64,000 nucleotides of DNA from Yinghuangia seranimata (lineage in GTDB: Bacteria; Actinomycetota; Actinomycetes; Streptomycetales; Streptomycetaceae): positions 1 to 64,000 of the forward strand of contig NZ_JASAOI010000008.1 of assembly GCF_029953285.1 (NCBI RefSeq), in the 5' to 3' direction. The notes under the pieces were generated by a model. The model was not told the DNA's origin. It saw only the letters and a program-made list of their open reading frames with translations, and ran no database searches. Shown in pieces: positions 34,629-44,189 of the stretch (positions are counted from its first letter, which is position 1; each line of letters begins with the position of its first letter). The position numbers and the translations under genes were made by a program.

Positions 34629-35724
34629 CGGCCGGGCGTTCGCAGGTGCTGGTCATCGCGATCGGTGCGCCCGCCCTGCCGGACGCCCCTATGGCGTCGA
34701 GGACTTCGAGCACGTGCAGCGCGAGCGGCGCCGACGCGCGGTGCGGTGCGCCGCGCAGGGAGGCGGCCAGGTCGGCCACGCCCGGGCCGCGCAGCAGCTG
34801 GTGCTCGAACGAGTCGGCGGGGCCCTGGACGGGGACGACCGGCGCGGCGGTGGTCCACGCGTCCTCCCCGTGCAGCCGGACCTTGACGTCGCCGTCGTAC
34901 ATGTTGGGGTCGGGGATGCTGAGGGTGCCGCGCGTGCCGTAGATCTCGATGAACGGCAGCTGGTGGTCCCAGACGTCGAAGCTGAGGGTCGTGCCGGCCA
35001 GCACCCCGGACGCGAAGGCGAGGACCGCCGCGGCGTGCGTGTCGACCTCGACGCCGATGGTGTCGACCGTGCGGCCGGGGGCGGTGACCGTGCGGACCGG
35101 CGCGCCGACGCGGGACCTGCCGTACACCTCGGCGACCGGGCCGAGGCAGTTGACCAGTTGCGTGACGTAGTAGGGGCCGAGGTCGAGGACGGGCCCGCCG
35201 CCGGGCTTGAACAGAAACGTCGGGTCGGGGTGCCAGGTCTCGGCGCGGCTGTGCGTGACGAACGCGGTGGCGCCGACGGGGTCGCCGATCGCGCCGCCGT
35301 CGAGCACGGCGCGGGCGGTCTGCCCGGCGCTGCCGAGGAACGTGTCCGGCGCGCCGCCGAGGGCGAGGCCGAGGTCCTTGGCCAACGCGAGCTGTTCGCG
35401 CGCGGTGTCGAGGTCGGTCGTGATGGGCTTCTCGACGTAGACGTGTCGGCCGGCACGCAGTGCGGCCTCGGTGACGGCGGCGTGCACGGTCGGCGGCGTG
35501 ATGTTGACGACGATCTCGACGCGGTCGTCGGCGAGCAGCGCGTCGAGCGTGCCGTGGCGGGTGTCGGGGCCGACGAGTCCGGCGCCGTGCCGGGCGCGCT
35601 CGGAGTCGACGTCGGCGACGTGCACGATGCGCAGTTCGGGGAACCGGCCGAGGCCGCGCACGTAGCGCTCGAAGATGTTGCCGCAGCCGACGATGCCGAT
35701 GCCCGTGGTCGTGTCGCCGCTCAC
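34621..35724 (-). CDS. Gfo/Idh/MocA-family oxidoreductase
   Basis: A 367-residue NAD(P)-dependent sugar dehydrogenase. The N-terminal Rossmann fold has [17 protein letters not shown]; the family hallmark [11 protein letters not shown] (about 100) carries the key lysine. The C-terminal domain has [17 protein letters not shown], the aspartate-containing active-site segment. GTG 35724 overlaps the upstream isomerase stop by 4 bp, with AAGGAGGAGG before it. With two such dehydrogenases and two TIM-barrel isomerases in one operon, sequential oxidation and isomerisation of a sugar or cyclitol is likely. Confidence 0.92.
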   Translation of the reverse strand: MSGDTTTGIGIVGCGNIFERYVRGLGRFPELRIVHVADVDSERARHGAGLVGPDTRHGTLDALLADDRVEIVVNITPPTVHAAVTEAALRAGRHVYVEKPITTDLDTAREQLALAKDLGLALGGAPDTFLGSAGQTARAVLDGGAIGDPVGATAFVTHSRAETWHPDPTFLFKPGGGPVLDLGPYYVTQLVNCLGPVAEVYGRSRVGAPVRTVTAPGRTVDTIGVEVDTHAAAVLAFASGVLAGTTLSFDVWDHQLPFIEIYGTRGTLSIPDPNMYDGDVKVRLHGEDAWTTAAPVVPVQGPADSFEHQLLRGPGVADLAASLRGAPHRASAPLALHVLEVLDAIGASGRAGAPIAMTSTCERPAVR

Positions 35725-36800
35725 TGGACCTCCTCCTTCATGGTCTTCTGCTCGTAGCTCTCCTCGGCCGGGCCTCCGCTGTTGACCGCGAACGCCGCGT
35801 CGAAGGACCGGGTGGCCGGGGCGAAGTCGAACTGCCTGAGATGGCCGAGGGCTTCGGGGGCGCCACGCAGGCGGTCCATACCGGCGTCCTCCCATTCGAT
35901 CGAGATGGGGCCCGCGTAGCCGATCGCGTTCAGGGCGCGGAACACCGCCTCCCACGGGGTGTCGCCGCGGCCCGCGGACACGAAGTCCCAGCCGCGCCGG
36001 GGGTCGCCCCACGGCAGGTGGGAGCCGAGGCGCCCGGTGCGTCCGTCGAAGCGGGTGCGGGTGTCCTTGCAGTCGACGTGCCAGATGCGGTCGGCGAAGT
36101 CGAGGACGAACTGGACCGGGTCGACGTCCTGCCAGATCATGTGGCTCGGGTCGAAGTTGAGTCCGAACGCCGGGTGGCCGCCGAGGACTTCCAGGGTGCG
36201 CGCGGTCGTCCAGTAGTCGTAGGCGATCTCGCTGGGATGGACCTCGAGGGCGAAGCGCACGCCGTGCTCGAGGTACGCGTCCAGGATGGGCGTCCACGTC
36301 GCGGCGAAGTCGGCGTAGCCCTGGGCGATCTGATCGGCCGTCACCGGCGGGAACATGGCCACGGTATGCCAGATCGGCGAGCCCGTGAAGCCGATGACGG
36401 TGTCGACGCCGAAGCGCCGTGCGGCCTGCGCGGTCAGCCGCATCTCGTCGGCGGCGCGGCGGCGCACGCCGGCGGGGTCGCCGTCGCCCCAGATGTGCGG
36501 GGGCAGGATCGCCCGGTGCCGCTCGTCGATGAGGTGGTCGCTGACAGCCTGGCCGACCAGGTGGTGCGATATTGCCCAGCAGCCGAGGCCGTGGGCGTCC
36601 AGGACGGCGCGCTGCCCGGCGACGTAGTCGTCGTCGACGGCCGCGCGCCGGACGTCGAAGTGGTCGCCGGAGCACGCGATTTCGAGGCCGTCGTAGCCCC
36701 ATCCGGCGGCCAGGGCGGCGACCTCCTCGAGCGGGAGGTCGGCCCACTGCCCGGTGAACAGCGTGTAGGGGCGGGTGCCGGAGGGCGTGGTGTGCGTCAT
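35721..36800 (-). CDS. TIM-barrel sugar phosphate isomerase/epimerase family protein
   Basis: A 359-residue protein of the same superfamily as the gene at 33506, but from another branch. Likely metal ligands sit in [41 protein letters not shown] and [11 protein letters not shown], a full set. It overlaps its neighbours on both sides by 4 bp, so it is translated with the two dehydrogenases. It likely acts on a keto-intermediate formed by one of them. Confidence 0.9.
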   Translation of the reverse strand: MTHTTPSGTRPYTLFTGQWADLPLEEVAALAAGWGYDGLEIACSGDHFDVRRAAVDDDYVAGQRAVLDAHGLGCWAISHHLVGQAVSDHLIDERHRAILPPHIWGDGDPAGVRRRAADEMRLTAQAARRFGVDTVIGFTGSPIWHTVAMFPPVTADQIAQGYADFAATWTPILDAYLEHGVRFALEVHPSEIAYDYWTTARTLEVLGGHPAFGLNFDPSHMIWQDVDPVQFVLDFADRIWHVDCKDTRTRFDGRTGRLGSHLPWGDPRRGWDFVSAGRGDTPWEAVFRALNAIGYAGPISIEWEDAGMDRLRGAPEALGHLRQFDFAPATRSFDAAFAVNSGGPAEESYEQKTMKEEVQ

Positions 36801-37996
36801 GTCGGGCTCCCGGGGTCGGGGGGCGTGTCGGGGACGTGCTGCCATGTCCCCGACGCGGCGCTGCGCAGCGCGGCGTCGAGCACCAGTTGGACACCGAGTC
36901 CGTCGGTGAAGTCCGGTGCCGCGCCGGTTCCTTGGCCGATGGCGGTGAGCAGGTCGCGGGCCTGGTGGGTGAAGGTGTGCTCCCAGCCGAGGACGTGGCC
37001 CGGCGGCCACCAGGCGGCCAGGTACGGGTGGTCGGGCTCGGTGGCCAGGAGGGTGCGGAAGCCCTGTTCGCCGCGGGGCGCGGTGGCGTCGAGGAACTCC
37101 AGTTCGTTGAGGCGCTCGAGGTCGAATGCGAGGGCCCCGTCGGTCCCGTCGATCTCGATGCGCAGGCTGTTCTTGCGGCCGGTGGCGGCGCGGGAGACCT
37201 CGAAGGTGGCGAGGGCGCCGTTCGCCATGCGCGCGGTGAGGACGGCGGCGTCGTCGACGGTGACGGGACCGGGGGTGCCGTCGGCGCCGGGGCGTTCGGT
37301 GGTGAAGGTGTGGGTGCAGCCGAAGACGTCGGTGATGCGGTGGCCCGTCAGGTACTGGGCGAGGTCGATGATGTGGCTGCCGATGTCGCCGAGGGCGCCG
37401 GACCCGGCCTCGGCGGCGTCGAGCCGCCAGGTGAGCGGGGTGTGCGGGTCGGCGAGCCAGTCCTGGAGGTAGCGCGCCCTGACGTGCCGGACACGCCCGA
37501 GGCGGCCGTGCTCCACGAGGCCGCGGGCGAGGGCCACGGCGGGGACGCGGCGGTAGTTGAAGCCGAGCAGCGCGACCGCGCCGCTTCGGGCGGCGGCGAT
37601 CCGGGCCGCCCCGGCCAGGCGTGCGGCCTCGGCGACGGTGTTGGCCAGCGGCTTCTCGCACAGCACGTGCTTGCCCGCGGCCAGCGCGGCGGCGGCGATC
37701 TCGGCGTGGCTGCGGGACGGCGTGCAGATGTCGACGACGTCGACGGCGGGGTCGGCGACCACCGCCCTCCAGTCGTCCGCCGACGCCGCCCAGCCCCAGC
37801 GCGCGGCCGCGGCGGCCGCGTTGCCCCGGTCGCGTCCGCAGAGCACGGCCATCCGGGGCACCGGGTCGACGTCGAAGGCGTGGGCCACGGTGCGCCACGC
37901 CTGCGAGTGGGCGGCCCCCATGAACCCGTGGCCGACCAGCGCGACGTTGACCGTCCGCCGGCCGCCCCGCTCTCGTTCGTCTGACTGGTCTGGCAC
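36797..37996 (-). CDS. Gfo/Idh/MocA-family oxidoreductase
   Basis: A 399-residue NAD(P)-dependent dehydrogenase. [18 protein letters not shown] is the Rossmann motif, [12 protein letters not shown] the lysine motif and [17 protein letters not shown] the C-terminal active-site segment with Asp and His. It is the first gene of the four-gene minus-strand cluster and is divergent from the ROK regulator gene with 120 bp between starts. The substrate is probably a free sugar or inositol-like compound. The start could be slightly later (VNVALVG), but the 399-residue form is kept. Confidence 0.92.
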   Translation of the reverse strand: MPDQSDERERGGRRTVNVALVGHGFMGAAHSQAWRTVAHAFDVDPVPRMAVLCGRDRGNAAAAAARWGWAASADDWRAVVADPAVDVVDICTPSRSHAEIAAAALAAGKHVLCEKPLANTVAEAARLAGAARIAAARSGAVALLGFNYRRVPAVALARGLVEHGRLGRVRHVRARYLQDWLADPHTPLTWRLDAAEAGSGALGDIGSHIIDLAQYLTGHRITDVFGCTHTFTTERPGADGTPGPVTVDDAAVLTARMANGALATFEVSRAATGRKNSLRIEIDGTDGALAFDLERLNELEFLDATAPRGEQGFRTLLATEPDHPYLAAWWPPGHVLGWEHTFTHQARDLLTAIGQGTGAAPDFTDGLGVQLVLDAALRSAASGTWQHVPDTPPDPGSPT

Positions 37997-38062
37997 GCGC
38001 GCCCTCCCCGGACTTGGGTGAGAAGGAAGCTATTAGTGCCTAGAGTTATGCACAAGACCGCC

Positions 38063-38093
38063 GGAACTTATTTCGGATCTGGACATAAGAACC
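38063..38093. promoter_or_regulatory. Putative ROK operator between divergent genes
   Basis: GGAACTTAT (38063-38071) and ATAAGAACC (38085-38093) form 9-bp arms (7/9 complementary) around 13 nt, in the AT-rich 120-bp gap between the dehydrogenase operon and the ROK gene. ROK repressors bind such spaced inverted repeats. Confidence 0.45.
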
Positions 38094-38116
38094 GGCCGTC
38101 GCCTAGCATCGCGCCC

Positions 38117-39283
38117 ATGCCGGCCAGTCGGGAACACGAGGGAATGAGCGCCCTGTTGGCGCTGATCGCGAGCGGCACGGCGGTCACGCGCACCGAACTG
38201 GCCGCCACGTGCGGCCTCTCGCGCTCGACCGTCACGCAGCGGGTGAACCGGCTGCTGGACACCGGCCTGGTCGTCGAGGAGGGCAACGGCGCGTCGGAAG
38301 GCGGCCGCCCGCCGACCGTGCTCGCGCTGGCCCCCGGCGGCGGGGTCCTGCTGGCCGCGGACCTGGGGGCGACGCACGCGCGCCTGGCGGTCGCCGGCCT
38401 CGGCGGCACCGTCCTGGCCGAGACGGACGACGACATCGACGTCGACGACGGGCCCGAGGCGGTGCTCGGCCTCGTCCGGGACGGCTGGGCGCGGCTGCTC
38501 GGCGGGCTCGGCGCGGGCGTACCCGACGTGCGCGGCGTCGGCATCGGCGTCCCGGGGCCGGTCGAGTTCTCCACGGGCACCGTGGTCCGTCCGCCGATCA
38601 TGGCGGGTTGGGACGGGTTCCGCGTGCCGGGGTTCTTCACCGAGCACCGCGACGTGCCGATCCTGGTCGACAACGACGTGAACCTCATGGCGCTCGGCGA
38701 GCACCGCGGCGCGCGGGCCACCGAGGACAGCCTGCTCTACGTCAAGATCGGCACCGGCATCGGCTGCGGCATCGTCACCGCCGGCCGGCTCTACCGGGGC
38801 GGCGACGGCGCGGCCGGCGACATCGGGCACATCCGGCTGCCGGGCCACGAGGAGACGGTCTGCCACTGCGGCAACACGGGCTGCGTCGAGGCGGTCGCCT
38901 CGGGGGCGGCCCTCGTGCAGGCGCTGCGCGCCGGAGGCCTGGACGTCGGCACCGCCCGCGACGTCGCGCGGCTGGCCGCCGAGGGCAACACCGCCGCCCG
39001 TCGCGCGGTCCGGGTCGCGGCCGGCCGGATCGGCGAGGTGATCGCGGCCGTCGTGAGCTTCCACAACCCGCGCGTCATCCTCGTCGGCGGCCCGTTCACC
39101 GCCGTCGGCGACGAGGTCCTCGCGGAGATCAAGGCGGTCGTCTACCGGCGCGTCCTGCCGCTGGCCACCCGTACGCTGCGCGTCGAGACCGGCCCGCTCG
39201 GCGGGCGGGCCGGCATCGTCGGGGCGATCGCCCTGGCCCAGGAACACGCCCTGAGCCCGGGCGCGTTGGCGCGGTGGCTGTGA
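38117..39283 (+). CDS. ROK-family transcriptional regulator
   Basis: A 388-residue repressor. An N-terminal winged helix (about 10-65, TRTELAATCGLSRSTVTQRV) precedes a ROK sugar-kinase-like domain with the phosphate loop LLAADLGATHARLAV, PILVDNDVN and the zinc motif CHCGNTGCVE. It is divergent from the sugar-catabolic operon, so it probably represses that operon until a sugar binds. ATG 38117 is used. No clear ribosome site precedes it, so the mRNA may be leaderless or nearly so. Confidence 0.93.
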   Translation: MPASREHEGMSALLALIASGTAVTRTELAATCGLSRSTVTQRVNRLLDTGLVVEEGNGASEGGRPPTVLALAPGGGVLLAADLGATHARLAVAGLGGTVLAETDDDIDVDDGPEAVLGLVRDGWARLLGGLGAGVPDVRGVGIGVPGPVEFSTGTVVRPPIMAGWDGFRVPGFFTEHRDVPILVDNDVNLMALGEHRGARATEDSLLYVKIGTGIGCGIVTAGRLYRGGDGAAGDIGHIRLPGHEETVCHCGNTGCVEAVASGAALVQALRAGGLDVGTARDVARLAAEGNTAARRAVRVAAGRIGEVIAAVVSFHNPRVILVGGPFTAVGDEVLAEIKAVVYRRVLPLATRTLRVETGPLGGRAGIVGAIALAQEHALSPGALARWL

Positions 39284-39310
39284 GCCGGGCGGGGTGCTTC
39301 GCGGACCGGG

Positions 39311-39832
39311 TCAGGCGCCCGGCGGCGGGGTGAGCCCGTAGCGCTCGATGACGTCCGGCAGCCACGCGGGGCGGCCGAACTCGAGGCCGTACGCCGCGCC
39401 CAGCTCGGCGATCGCCTCGGGGGCCGGCGGACCGTCGTCGAGGAGGTCGACCATCTCGCGGAAGAAGTGCTCGAATCCGGCCGGGCTGATGACCTCGATC
39501 ATGCGCGCGGGCGCCGGTCCGGCGTTCCACATCGTGTGCAGCTCGCCGCGCGGCTTGGTGATGTAGCCGCCCGCGCCGAGCACGACCTCGCGGTCCCCTG
39601 AGCGGAAGCCGATCTCACCGTCGGTGACGATCGAGTACTCGTCCTCGCGCGTGTGCAGATGGGGCGGGACGAGGGCGCCGACCGGGAACGGATGCTCCAC
39701 GATCGACACGCTGCCCCCGGTGTCGCGGCCCCACAGCTTGAAGGCGACGCCGATGCTGCCCAGAAACCCTTCGCCGCCTTCACCCGGCCGGACGACGGTC
39801 AGATGCGGGGGCTCGGTGGTGATGGCACTCAC
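39311..39832 (-). CDS. Cupin-domain protein
   Basis: A 173-residue single-cupin protein. The metal-binding motif 1 is in PPHLHTREDEYSIVTDGEIG (two His, one Glu) and motif 2 in PRGELHTMWN. The fold resembles quercetin-dioxygenase-like cupins, which may be enzymes or ligand binders. GTG 39832 is the start, with a strong AAGGAGGTGG before it. Divergent from a TetR gene 85 bp away, so that regulator likely controls it. Confidence 0.9.
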   Translation of the reverse strand: MSAITTEPPHLTVVRPGEGGEGFLGSIGVAFKLWGRDTGGSVSIVEHPFPVGALVPPHLHTREDEYSIVTDGEIGFRSGDREVVLGAGGYITKPRGELHTMWNAGPAPARMIEVISPAGFEHFFREMVDLLDDGPPAPEAIAELGAAYGLEFGRPAWLPDVIERYGLTPPPGA

Positions 39833-39917
39833 GGCCGCCACCTCCTTCGGAGATTTCCCGATACACTGGTGTTCTCTCAAATTCGAGTCTGCGCCTGTCC
39901 CCAGAGGGTGTCAACAG

Positions 39918-40532
39918 TTGAGTGAACAGCAGCGTTCACCGAAACCGCGCCCGTATGCCATGGCCCGCCGCGCCGAGCAGGTCGGGGAGACCCGGCAGCG
40001 GATCGTCGACGCGGCCGTCCACCTGCACGGCACCGTCGGCCCGGCCGGCACCAGCATCGCGGCGATCGCCGAGCGGGCGGGCGTCACACGGCTGACCGTC
40101 TACCGGCACTTCCCCGACGACACGGCGTTGTTCACCGCGTGCTCGCAGGACTGGCTGTCGCGGCACGCGCTGCCGGAGCCCGAGGCGTGGGAGCGGATCC
40201 CCGACCCGGTGGAGCGGCTGCGCGCCGGGCTGGCGGACCTGTACCGGTTCTACCGCTCCGGCGCGCAGATGCTGGCGATGATCCACCGCGACCGCGACGT
40301 GGTCCCCGCGCCGGTGCGCGAGTTCCGCGAGGCCGCCGACCGGGCCCGGGTGGACGTCCTGGCCTCGGCCTTCGCGGACCGGGACCGCCGCGACCGCCGC
40401 CTGCGCCTGGCGCTGACGGCGCACGCGGCGGCGTTCCCGACGTGGCGGTCGCTGTGCGTCGAACAGGGGCTGACGGACAAGGAGGCGGTGGCGGCCATGG
40501 TGGCGCTGGTGCGCGACCTGCCGGACCGCTGA
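39918..40532 (+). CDS. TetR-family regulator
   Basis: A 204-residue repressor. The helix-turn-helix (about 22-68) contains TRQRIVDAAVHLHG and ITAIAERAGV-like sequence ending LTVYRHFPD. The C-terminal ligand domain is helical and not assignable. TTG 39918 is chosen because AGAGGG lies upstream; ATG 39960 has none. A 6-bp inverted repeat at 39922-39939 overlaps its start, which would allow autoregulation. Divergent from the cupin gene. Confidence 0.88.
   Translation: MSEQQRSPKPRPYAMARRAEQVGETRQRIVDAAVHLHGTVGPAGTSIAAIAERAGVTRLTVYRHFPDDTALFTACSQDWLSRHALPEPEAWERIPDPVERLRAGLADLYRFYRSGAQMLAMIHRDRDVVPAPVREFREAADRARVDVLASAFADRDRRDRRLRLALTAHAAAFPTWRSLCVEQGLTDKEAVAAMVALVRDLPDR
39922..39939. promoter_or_regulatory. 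Possible autoregulatory operator at TetR start
   Basis: GTGAAC and GTTCAC form perfect 6-bp arms around AGCAGC, spanning the first codons of the TetR gene. ACACTGGTGT at about 39865 in the same gap is a second small palindrome. Confidence 0.4.
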
Positions 40533-40554
40533 CCGCCCCTCCCCCGCCTACCTG

Positions 40555-41409
40555 TCACACCGCCGCCGGGCGCTTCGCGCCTCCGGCCTCCGCTCCCGCG
40601 CTCTCGGCCTCGGCCAGCGCCCGACGCGCGGCGCCGATCGCGCGCGGGTCCCAGCCCGGACGCGGCACCGACGCCAACAGCAGCTGCGTGTAGGGGTGTT
40701 CGGGCGCCTCCAGCACGCGCGCCGTCGCCCCCGACTCGACGATCCGCCCGCGGCGCATGACGATCACGTCGTCCGTCACGCACCGCACCACGCCCAGGTC
40801 GTGGGTGATGAACAGGTAGCCCACCCGGGTCTGTTCGCGGATGTCGGCGAGCAGGTTGAGGATCTGCGCCTGCACCGAGACGTCCAGCGCGGCGACGGCC
40901 TCGTCGAGGACGAGGATCGCCGGCTCGACCGCCAGCGCGCGGGCGATGGCCACGCGCTGCCGCTGCCCGCCGGACAGTTCGCGCGGCCGGGCGTCCGCCG
41001 CCCGGGTGCCCAGGCCGACCTGGTCGAGGAGTTCGCGGATGCGCGCGGCGTGGTCGGTGCCCGGGAAGTGCAGCCGAAGGGTCTCGCGCAGCACGTCGTG
41101 GACGCTGGTGCGCGGGTCGAGGGACAGGTACGGGTCCTGGAACACCATCTGGATCCGGCGGGCGCGCGCCAGCCGGGCCGCGCGGCCGCGGGCCGTCCCG
41201 GTCTGCTCCGCGCCGTGGACGCGCACCGTGCCCGCGTCGGCCCGGTCCAGGCCGACGATGATGCGGGCGGTGGTGGTCTTGCCGGAGCCCGACTCGCCGA
41301 CGATGCCGAGCGAGCCGCCCTCGGCGAGGGTGAAGGACACGTCGTCCACGGCGTGCACGTCGCCGAAGGTGCGGGACAGCCCGCTGACGTCGAGGAGGAG
41401 GTCAGACAT
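40555..41409 (-). CDS. Opp/Dpp-type ABC transporter ATPase (second subunit)
   Basis: A 284-residue nucleotide-binding subunit of the OppF/DppF type: Walker A GESGSGKTT, signature LSGGQRQRVA, Walker B ILVLDEAVAALD, and switch FITHDLGVV. The C-terminus has EHPYTQLLLASVP, usual for this family. It overlaps the partner ATPase gene by 8 bp. Last gene of the nine-gene operon that begins with the exported agmatine deiminase. It powers the two permeases at 42376-44189. Confidence 0.93.
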   Translation of the reverse strand: MSDLLLDVSGLSRTFGDVHAVDDVSFTLAEGGSLGIVGESGSGKTTTARIIVGLDRADAGTVRVHGAEQTGTARGRAARLARARRIQMVFQDPYLSLDPRTSVHDVLRETLRLHFPGTDHAARIRELLDQVGLGTRAADARPRELSGGQRQRVAIARALAVEPAILVLDEAVAALDVSVQAQILNLLADIREQTRVGYLFITHDLGVVRCVTDDVIVMRRGRIVESGATARVLEAPEHPYTQLLLASVPRPGWDPRAIGAARRALAEAESAGAEAGGAKRPAAV

Positions 41410-42379
41410 CGGCGGCCTCCCGGGCGAGGCGGTCGGCGTGGTGGCACGCGGCGGTGTGGGCGGGTTCCCCGGGTGCGGAGGTGCTCTGCGGCGCCTCCGT
41501 CGTGCAGACCTCGGTCGCCAGCGGGCACCGGGGCGCGAACGGACAGCCGTGCAACTCCTGGCGCAGGTCCGGCGGTTGGCCGTCGATGGCGGTCAGCCGG
41601 CCCTGGGGCGTGTCCAGGCTCGGGGTCGATGCGAGCAGGGCCCGGGTGTAGGGGTGCCGGGGCCGCGCGAAGATCGACTCCGACGGGCCGGTCTCCACGA
41701 TGCGTCCGGCGTACATGACGTACACGCGGTCGCTGATCGCGGCGGCGAGCCCGAGGTCGTGGGTGACGAACAGCAGCCCGGTGCCGAAGCGTTCGCGCAG
41801 GTCCGCGAGCAGTGTCACGACCTCGGCCTGCGAGGTGACGTCGAGCGCGGTGGTCGGCTCGTCGGCGAGCAGCAGCCTGGGGTCGCCCATGAGCGCCGCG
41901 GCGATCATGACGCGTTGCAGCATGCCGCCCGACAGCTGTCCGGGGTAGCGGCGCATAAGGTCGGCGGACAGGCCGACGGCGTCGAGGAGTTCGACGGCGC
42001 GCGTGTCGGCCTCGGCGGCCGTCATGAGCTTGTTGAGGCGGGCGCTCTCGGTGAGGAAGTCGCCGATGCGGCGCAGCGGATTGATCGCGGCGCGCGGGTC
42101 CTGGAAGACCATCGCCGCGGTCTGCGTGCGCAGCTTCCGCAACTGCTTGGCGTTCATGGTCAGGACGTCGTCGCCGGCGACCTCGACGCGGCCTTCGGTG
42201 GCCGCGCCCTTGGGGAGCAGGCGCAGCACGGTGCGCGAGGTCAGCGACTTGCCGGAGCCGGACTCGCCGACGAGGGCGACGGTCTCGGACGCGTCGACGC
42301 TGAGGTCGACGCCGTCCAGGACCGGGCGCGCCGCGCCGGGCAGGCGCAGGCGCAGTCCGCGGATGTCGAGTGTGGTCAC
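41402..42379 (-). CDS. Opp/Dpp-type ABC transporter ATPase (first subunit)
   Basis: A 325-residue nucleotide-binding subunit of the OppD/DppD type: Walker A GESGSGKSL, signature LSGGMLQRVM, Walker B LLLADEPTTALD, and switch FVTHDLGLA. The C-terminal extension has the iron-sulfur cysteine cluster CPFAPRCPLATEVC and a later Cys, found in this family. GTG 42379 overlaps the permease stop by 4 bp with GGGGAGG upstream. Confidence 0.94.
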   Translation of the reverse strand: MTTLDIRGLRLRLPGAARPVLDGVDLSVDASETVALVGESGSGKSLTSRTVLRLLPKGAATEGRVEVAGDDVLTMNAKQLRKLRTQTAAMVFQDPRAAINPLRRIGDFLTESARLNKLMTAAEADTRAVELLDAVGLSADLMRRYPGQLSGGMLQRVMIAAALMGDPRLLLADEPTTALDVTSQAEVVTLLADLRERFGTGLLFVTHDLGLAAAISDRVYVMYAGRIVETGPSESIFARPRHPYTRALLASTPSLDTPQGRLTAIDGQPPDLRQELHGCPFAPRCPLATEVCTTEAPQSTSAPGEPAHTAACHHADRLAREAADV

Positions 42380-43230
42380 CGCGTCCTCCCCGCGACCTTG
42401 TCGGCCCACCGCTCGCCGACGACGTTGAAGGCGACGACGGTGAGGACGATCGCCAGGCAGGGGATGATCGCCGAGAGCGGATAGCCGCTCTGGATGGCGG
42501 ACTTGCCGTCGAAGACCATGCGTCCCCAGTCGGGCGTGAGGGCGGGGACGCCGAGGCCGAGGAAGGACAGGCCGGCCAGGTCGATCAGGGCGTACCCGAA
42601 GTTGACGGTGGACTGCGCCAGCACCACGGGGGCGATGTTGGGCACGACGTGCCGTACGCAGATCTGGAGCCCTGAGTGGCCCTGGACCTGGTAGGCGGCG
42701 ACGTACGGCCGGGCGCGTTCGGCGAGGACCAGCGACCGGGTGAGCCGGCTGACGTACGGGAAGTACGCGACCGACAGGGCCACGACAGGCGCGAGCAGCC
42801 CTTCGCCGTACACCGACACGATGAGGATCGCGAGCAGCAACCCGGGAAAGGCGAGCGTGAGTTCGGAGCCGCGGGAGAGCACCGAGTCGAGCCAGCCGCC
42901 GCGCCAGCCCGCGGCCACGCCCACGGCGGCGCCGAGGACGGTGGAGAACACGACGACGCCGAGCGGGCCGAGCAGCGAGGTGCGGGCACCGGCGACCAGC
43001 CGCGAGAACGTGTCGCGGCCGGCCGCGTCGACGCCGAACAGGTGGTCGCCGGACGGCGGGGCGAGCGCGTTGCCGAGGTCGGCGATGTTCGGGTCGTACG
43101 GCTGGATCCACGGTGCGAGCAGCGCGAGGAGGACGACGACACCCGCGAACACGAGGCTCGCCACGTACAGCGGTGCGCGCTTGGTGCGGACCTTGGCGAG
43201 GCCGGGCCGTCGCACGAGGGTCATGGTCAT
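42376..43230 (-). CDS. Opp/Dpp-type ABC permease (DppC type)
   Basis: A 284-residue membrane subunit. It has an N-terminal helix, the family loop HLFGVDAAGRDTFSRLVAGARTS-type sequence (about 60-85), and five further helices. The EAA loop that meets the ATPases is around AAYQVQGHSGLQICVRHVVP. The ATG 43230 start overlaps the upstream permease stop by 4 bp. Confidence 0.93.
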   Translation of the reverse strand: MTMTLVRRPGLAKVRTKRAPLYVASLVFAGVVVLLALLAPWIQPYDPNIADLGNALAPPSGDHLFGVDAAGRDTFSRLVAGARTSLLGPLGVVVFSTVLGAAVGVAAGWRGGWLDSVLSRGSELTLAFPGLLLAILIVSVYGEGLLAPVVALSVAYFPYVSRLTRSLVLAERARPYVAAYQVQGHSGLQICVRHVVPNIAPVVLAQSTVNFGYALIDLAGLSFLGLGVPALTPDWGRMVFDGKSAIQSGYPLSAIIPCLAIVLTVVAFNVVGERWADKVAGRTR

Positions 43231-44189
43231 GACGCCGCCCGCGTTCCGAGCTTGATGCGCGGGTCGACCAGCGGGAGCAGCAGGTCGACGATGAGGTTCA
43301 CGGTCATGAAGAGCCCGATGATGATGAGGCAGATCGCTTGCACGGTCGGGAAGTCCTTGGTGGTGCTGGCCAGTTCGAGGAGCTGGCCGATGCCGCCGAC
43401 GCTGAACGCGGACTCCACGAGGACCGTGCAGACCATGAGCGTGGAGACGATCAGTCCCGCGGTGGTCAGCACGGCGCCGAGCGCGTTGCGGAACACGTGC
43501 CGGCTGATGATGTGCCGCTCCGGTACGCCGCGGCTGCGGGCGACGGTGACGTGCTCGCCCTCGAGCGCCTCCAGCATCGCGCTGCGCGTGACCCGGGCGA
43601 GCAGCCCGACCAGGTAGAGCGCGAGCGCGATCGCGGGCAGTGTCAGGTGCCAGAGCATCGCGCCAAGTCCGTCGCCGCTTCCGCTGCCGCTGGAGGGGAA
43701 CCAGCCGAGTTCGACCGCGAAGAAGCCCTGGAGCAGGATCGCCGCGACGAACGAGGGGGTGCCGACGGCGAACGTGGTGCCGACCAGGATCCCCGAGTCG
43801 ACCGCGCCGCCGCGGACCGCCGAGAGCCAGCCGAGCGCGAGGCCCAGCGCGACGACGATGACGAGCGCCATGCCGACCAGCAGCAGCGTCGTCGGCAGCC
43901 GCGACGACAGCAGGTCCGAGACGTCGGTCCGGTACTCGAGCGAGCGGCCGAAGTCGCCGTGCGCGATGTTCCCGAGCCAGCGCCAGTACTGCACGATGAA
44001 CGGGTCGTCCAGGTGGTACTGCTTCTCGATCGCCTCGAGGGCGGCCGGGGAGGCCGACCGCCCACCGAGGAGGAAACTCGCCGGATTGCCCGGCGCCAGG
44101 TACATCGCACCGAAGACCACGAACGAGGCGCCGAGCAGGGTGACGGCCATCTCGAGCAGCCGCCGTACGGCGAATCTCAGGAAATTCAC
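43227..44189 (-). CDS. Opp/Dpp-type ABC permease (DppB type)
   Basis: A 320-residue membrane subunit. The N-terminal FLRFAVRRLLEMAVTLLGAS helix, the PGNPASFL segment with the long extracytoplasmic loop, and the GDFGRSLEYRT segment are typical. The EAA loop is around VARSRGVPERHIISRHVFRN. GTG 44189 overlaps the binding-protein stop by 4 bp. Operates with the next permease. Confidence 0.93.
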   Translation of the reverse strand: MNFLRFAVRRLLEMAVTLLGASFVVFGAMYLAPGNPASFLLGGRSASPAALEAIEKQYHLDDPFIVQYWRWLGNIAHGDFGRSLEYRTDVSDLLSSRLPTTLLLVGMALVIVVALGLALGWLSAVRGGAVDSGILVGTTFAVGTPSFVAAILLQGFFAVELGWFPSSGSGSGDGLGAMLWHLTLPAIALALYLVGLLARVTRSAMLEALEGEHVTVARSRGVPERHIISRHVFRNALGAVLTTAGLIVSTLMVCTVLVESAFSVGGIGQLLELASTTKDFPTVQAICLIIIGLFMTVNLIVDLLLPLVDPRIKLGTRAAS

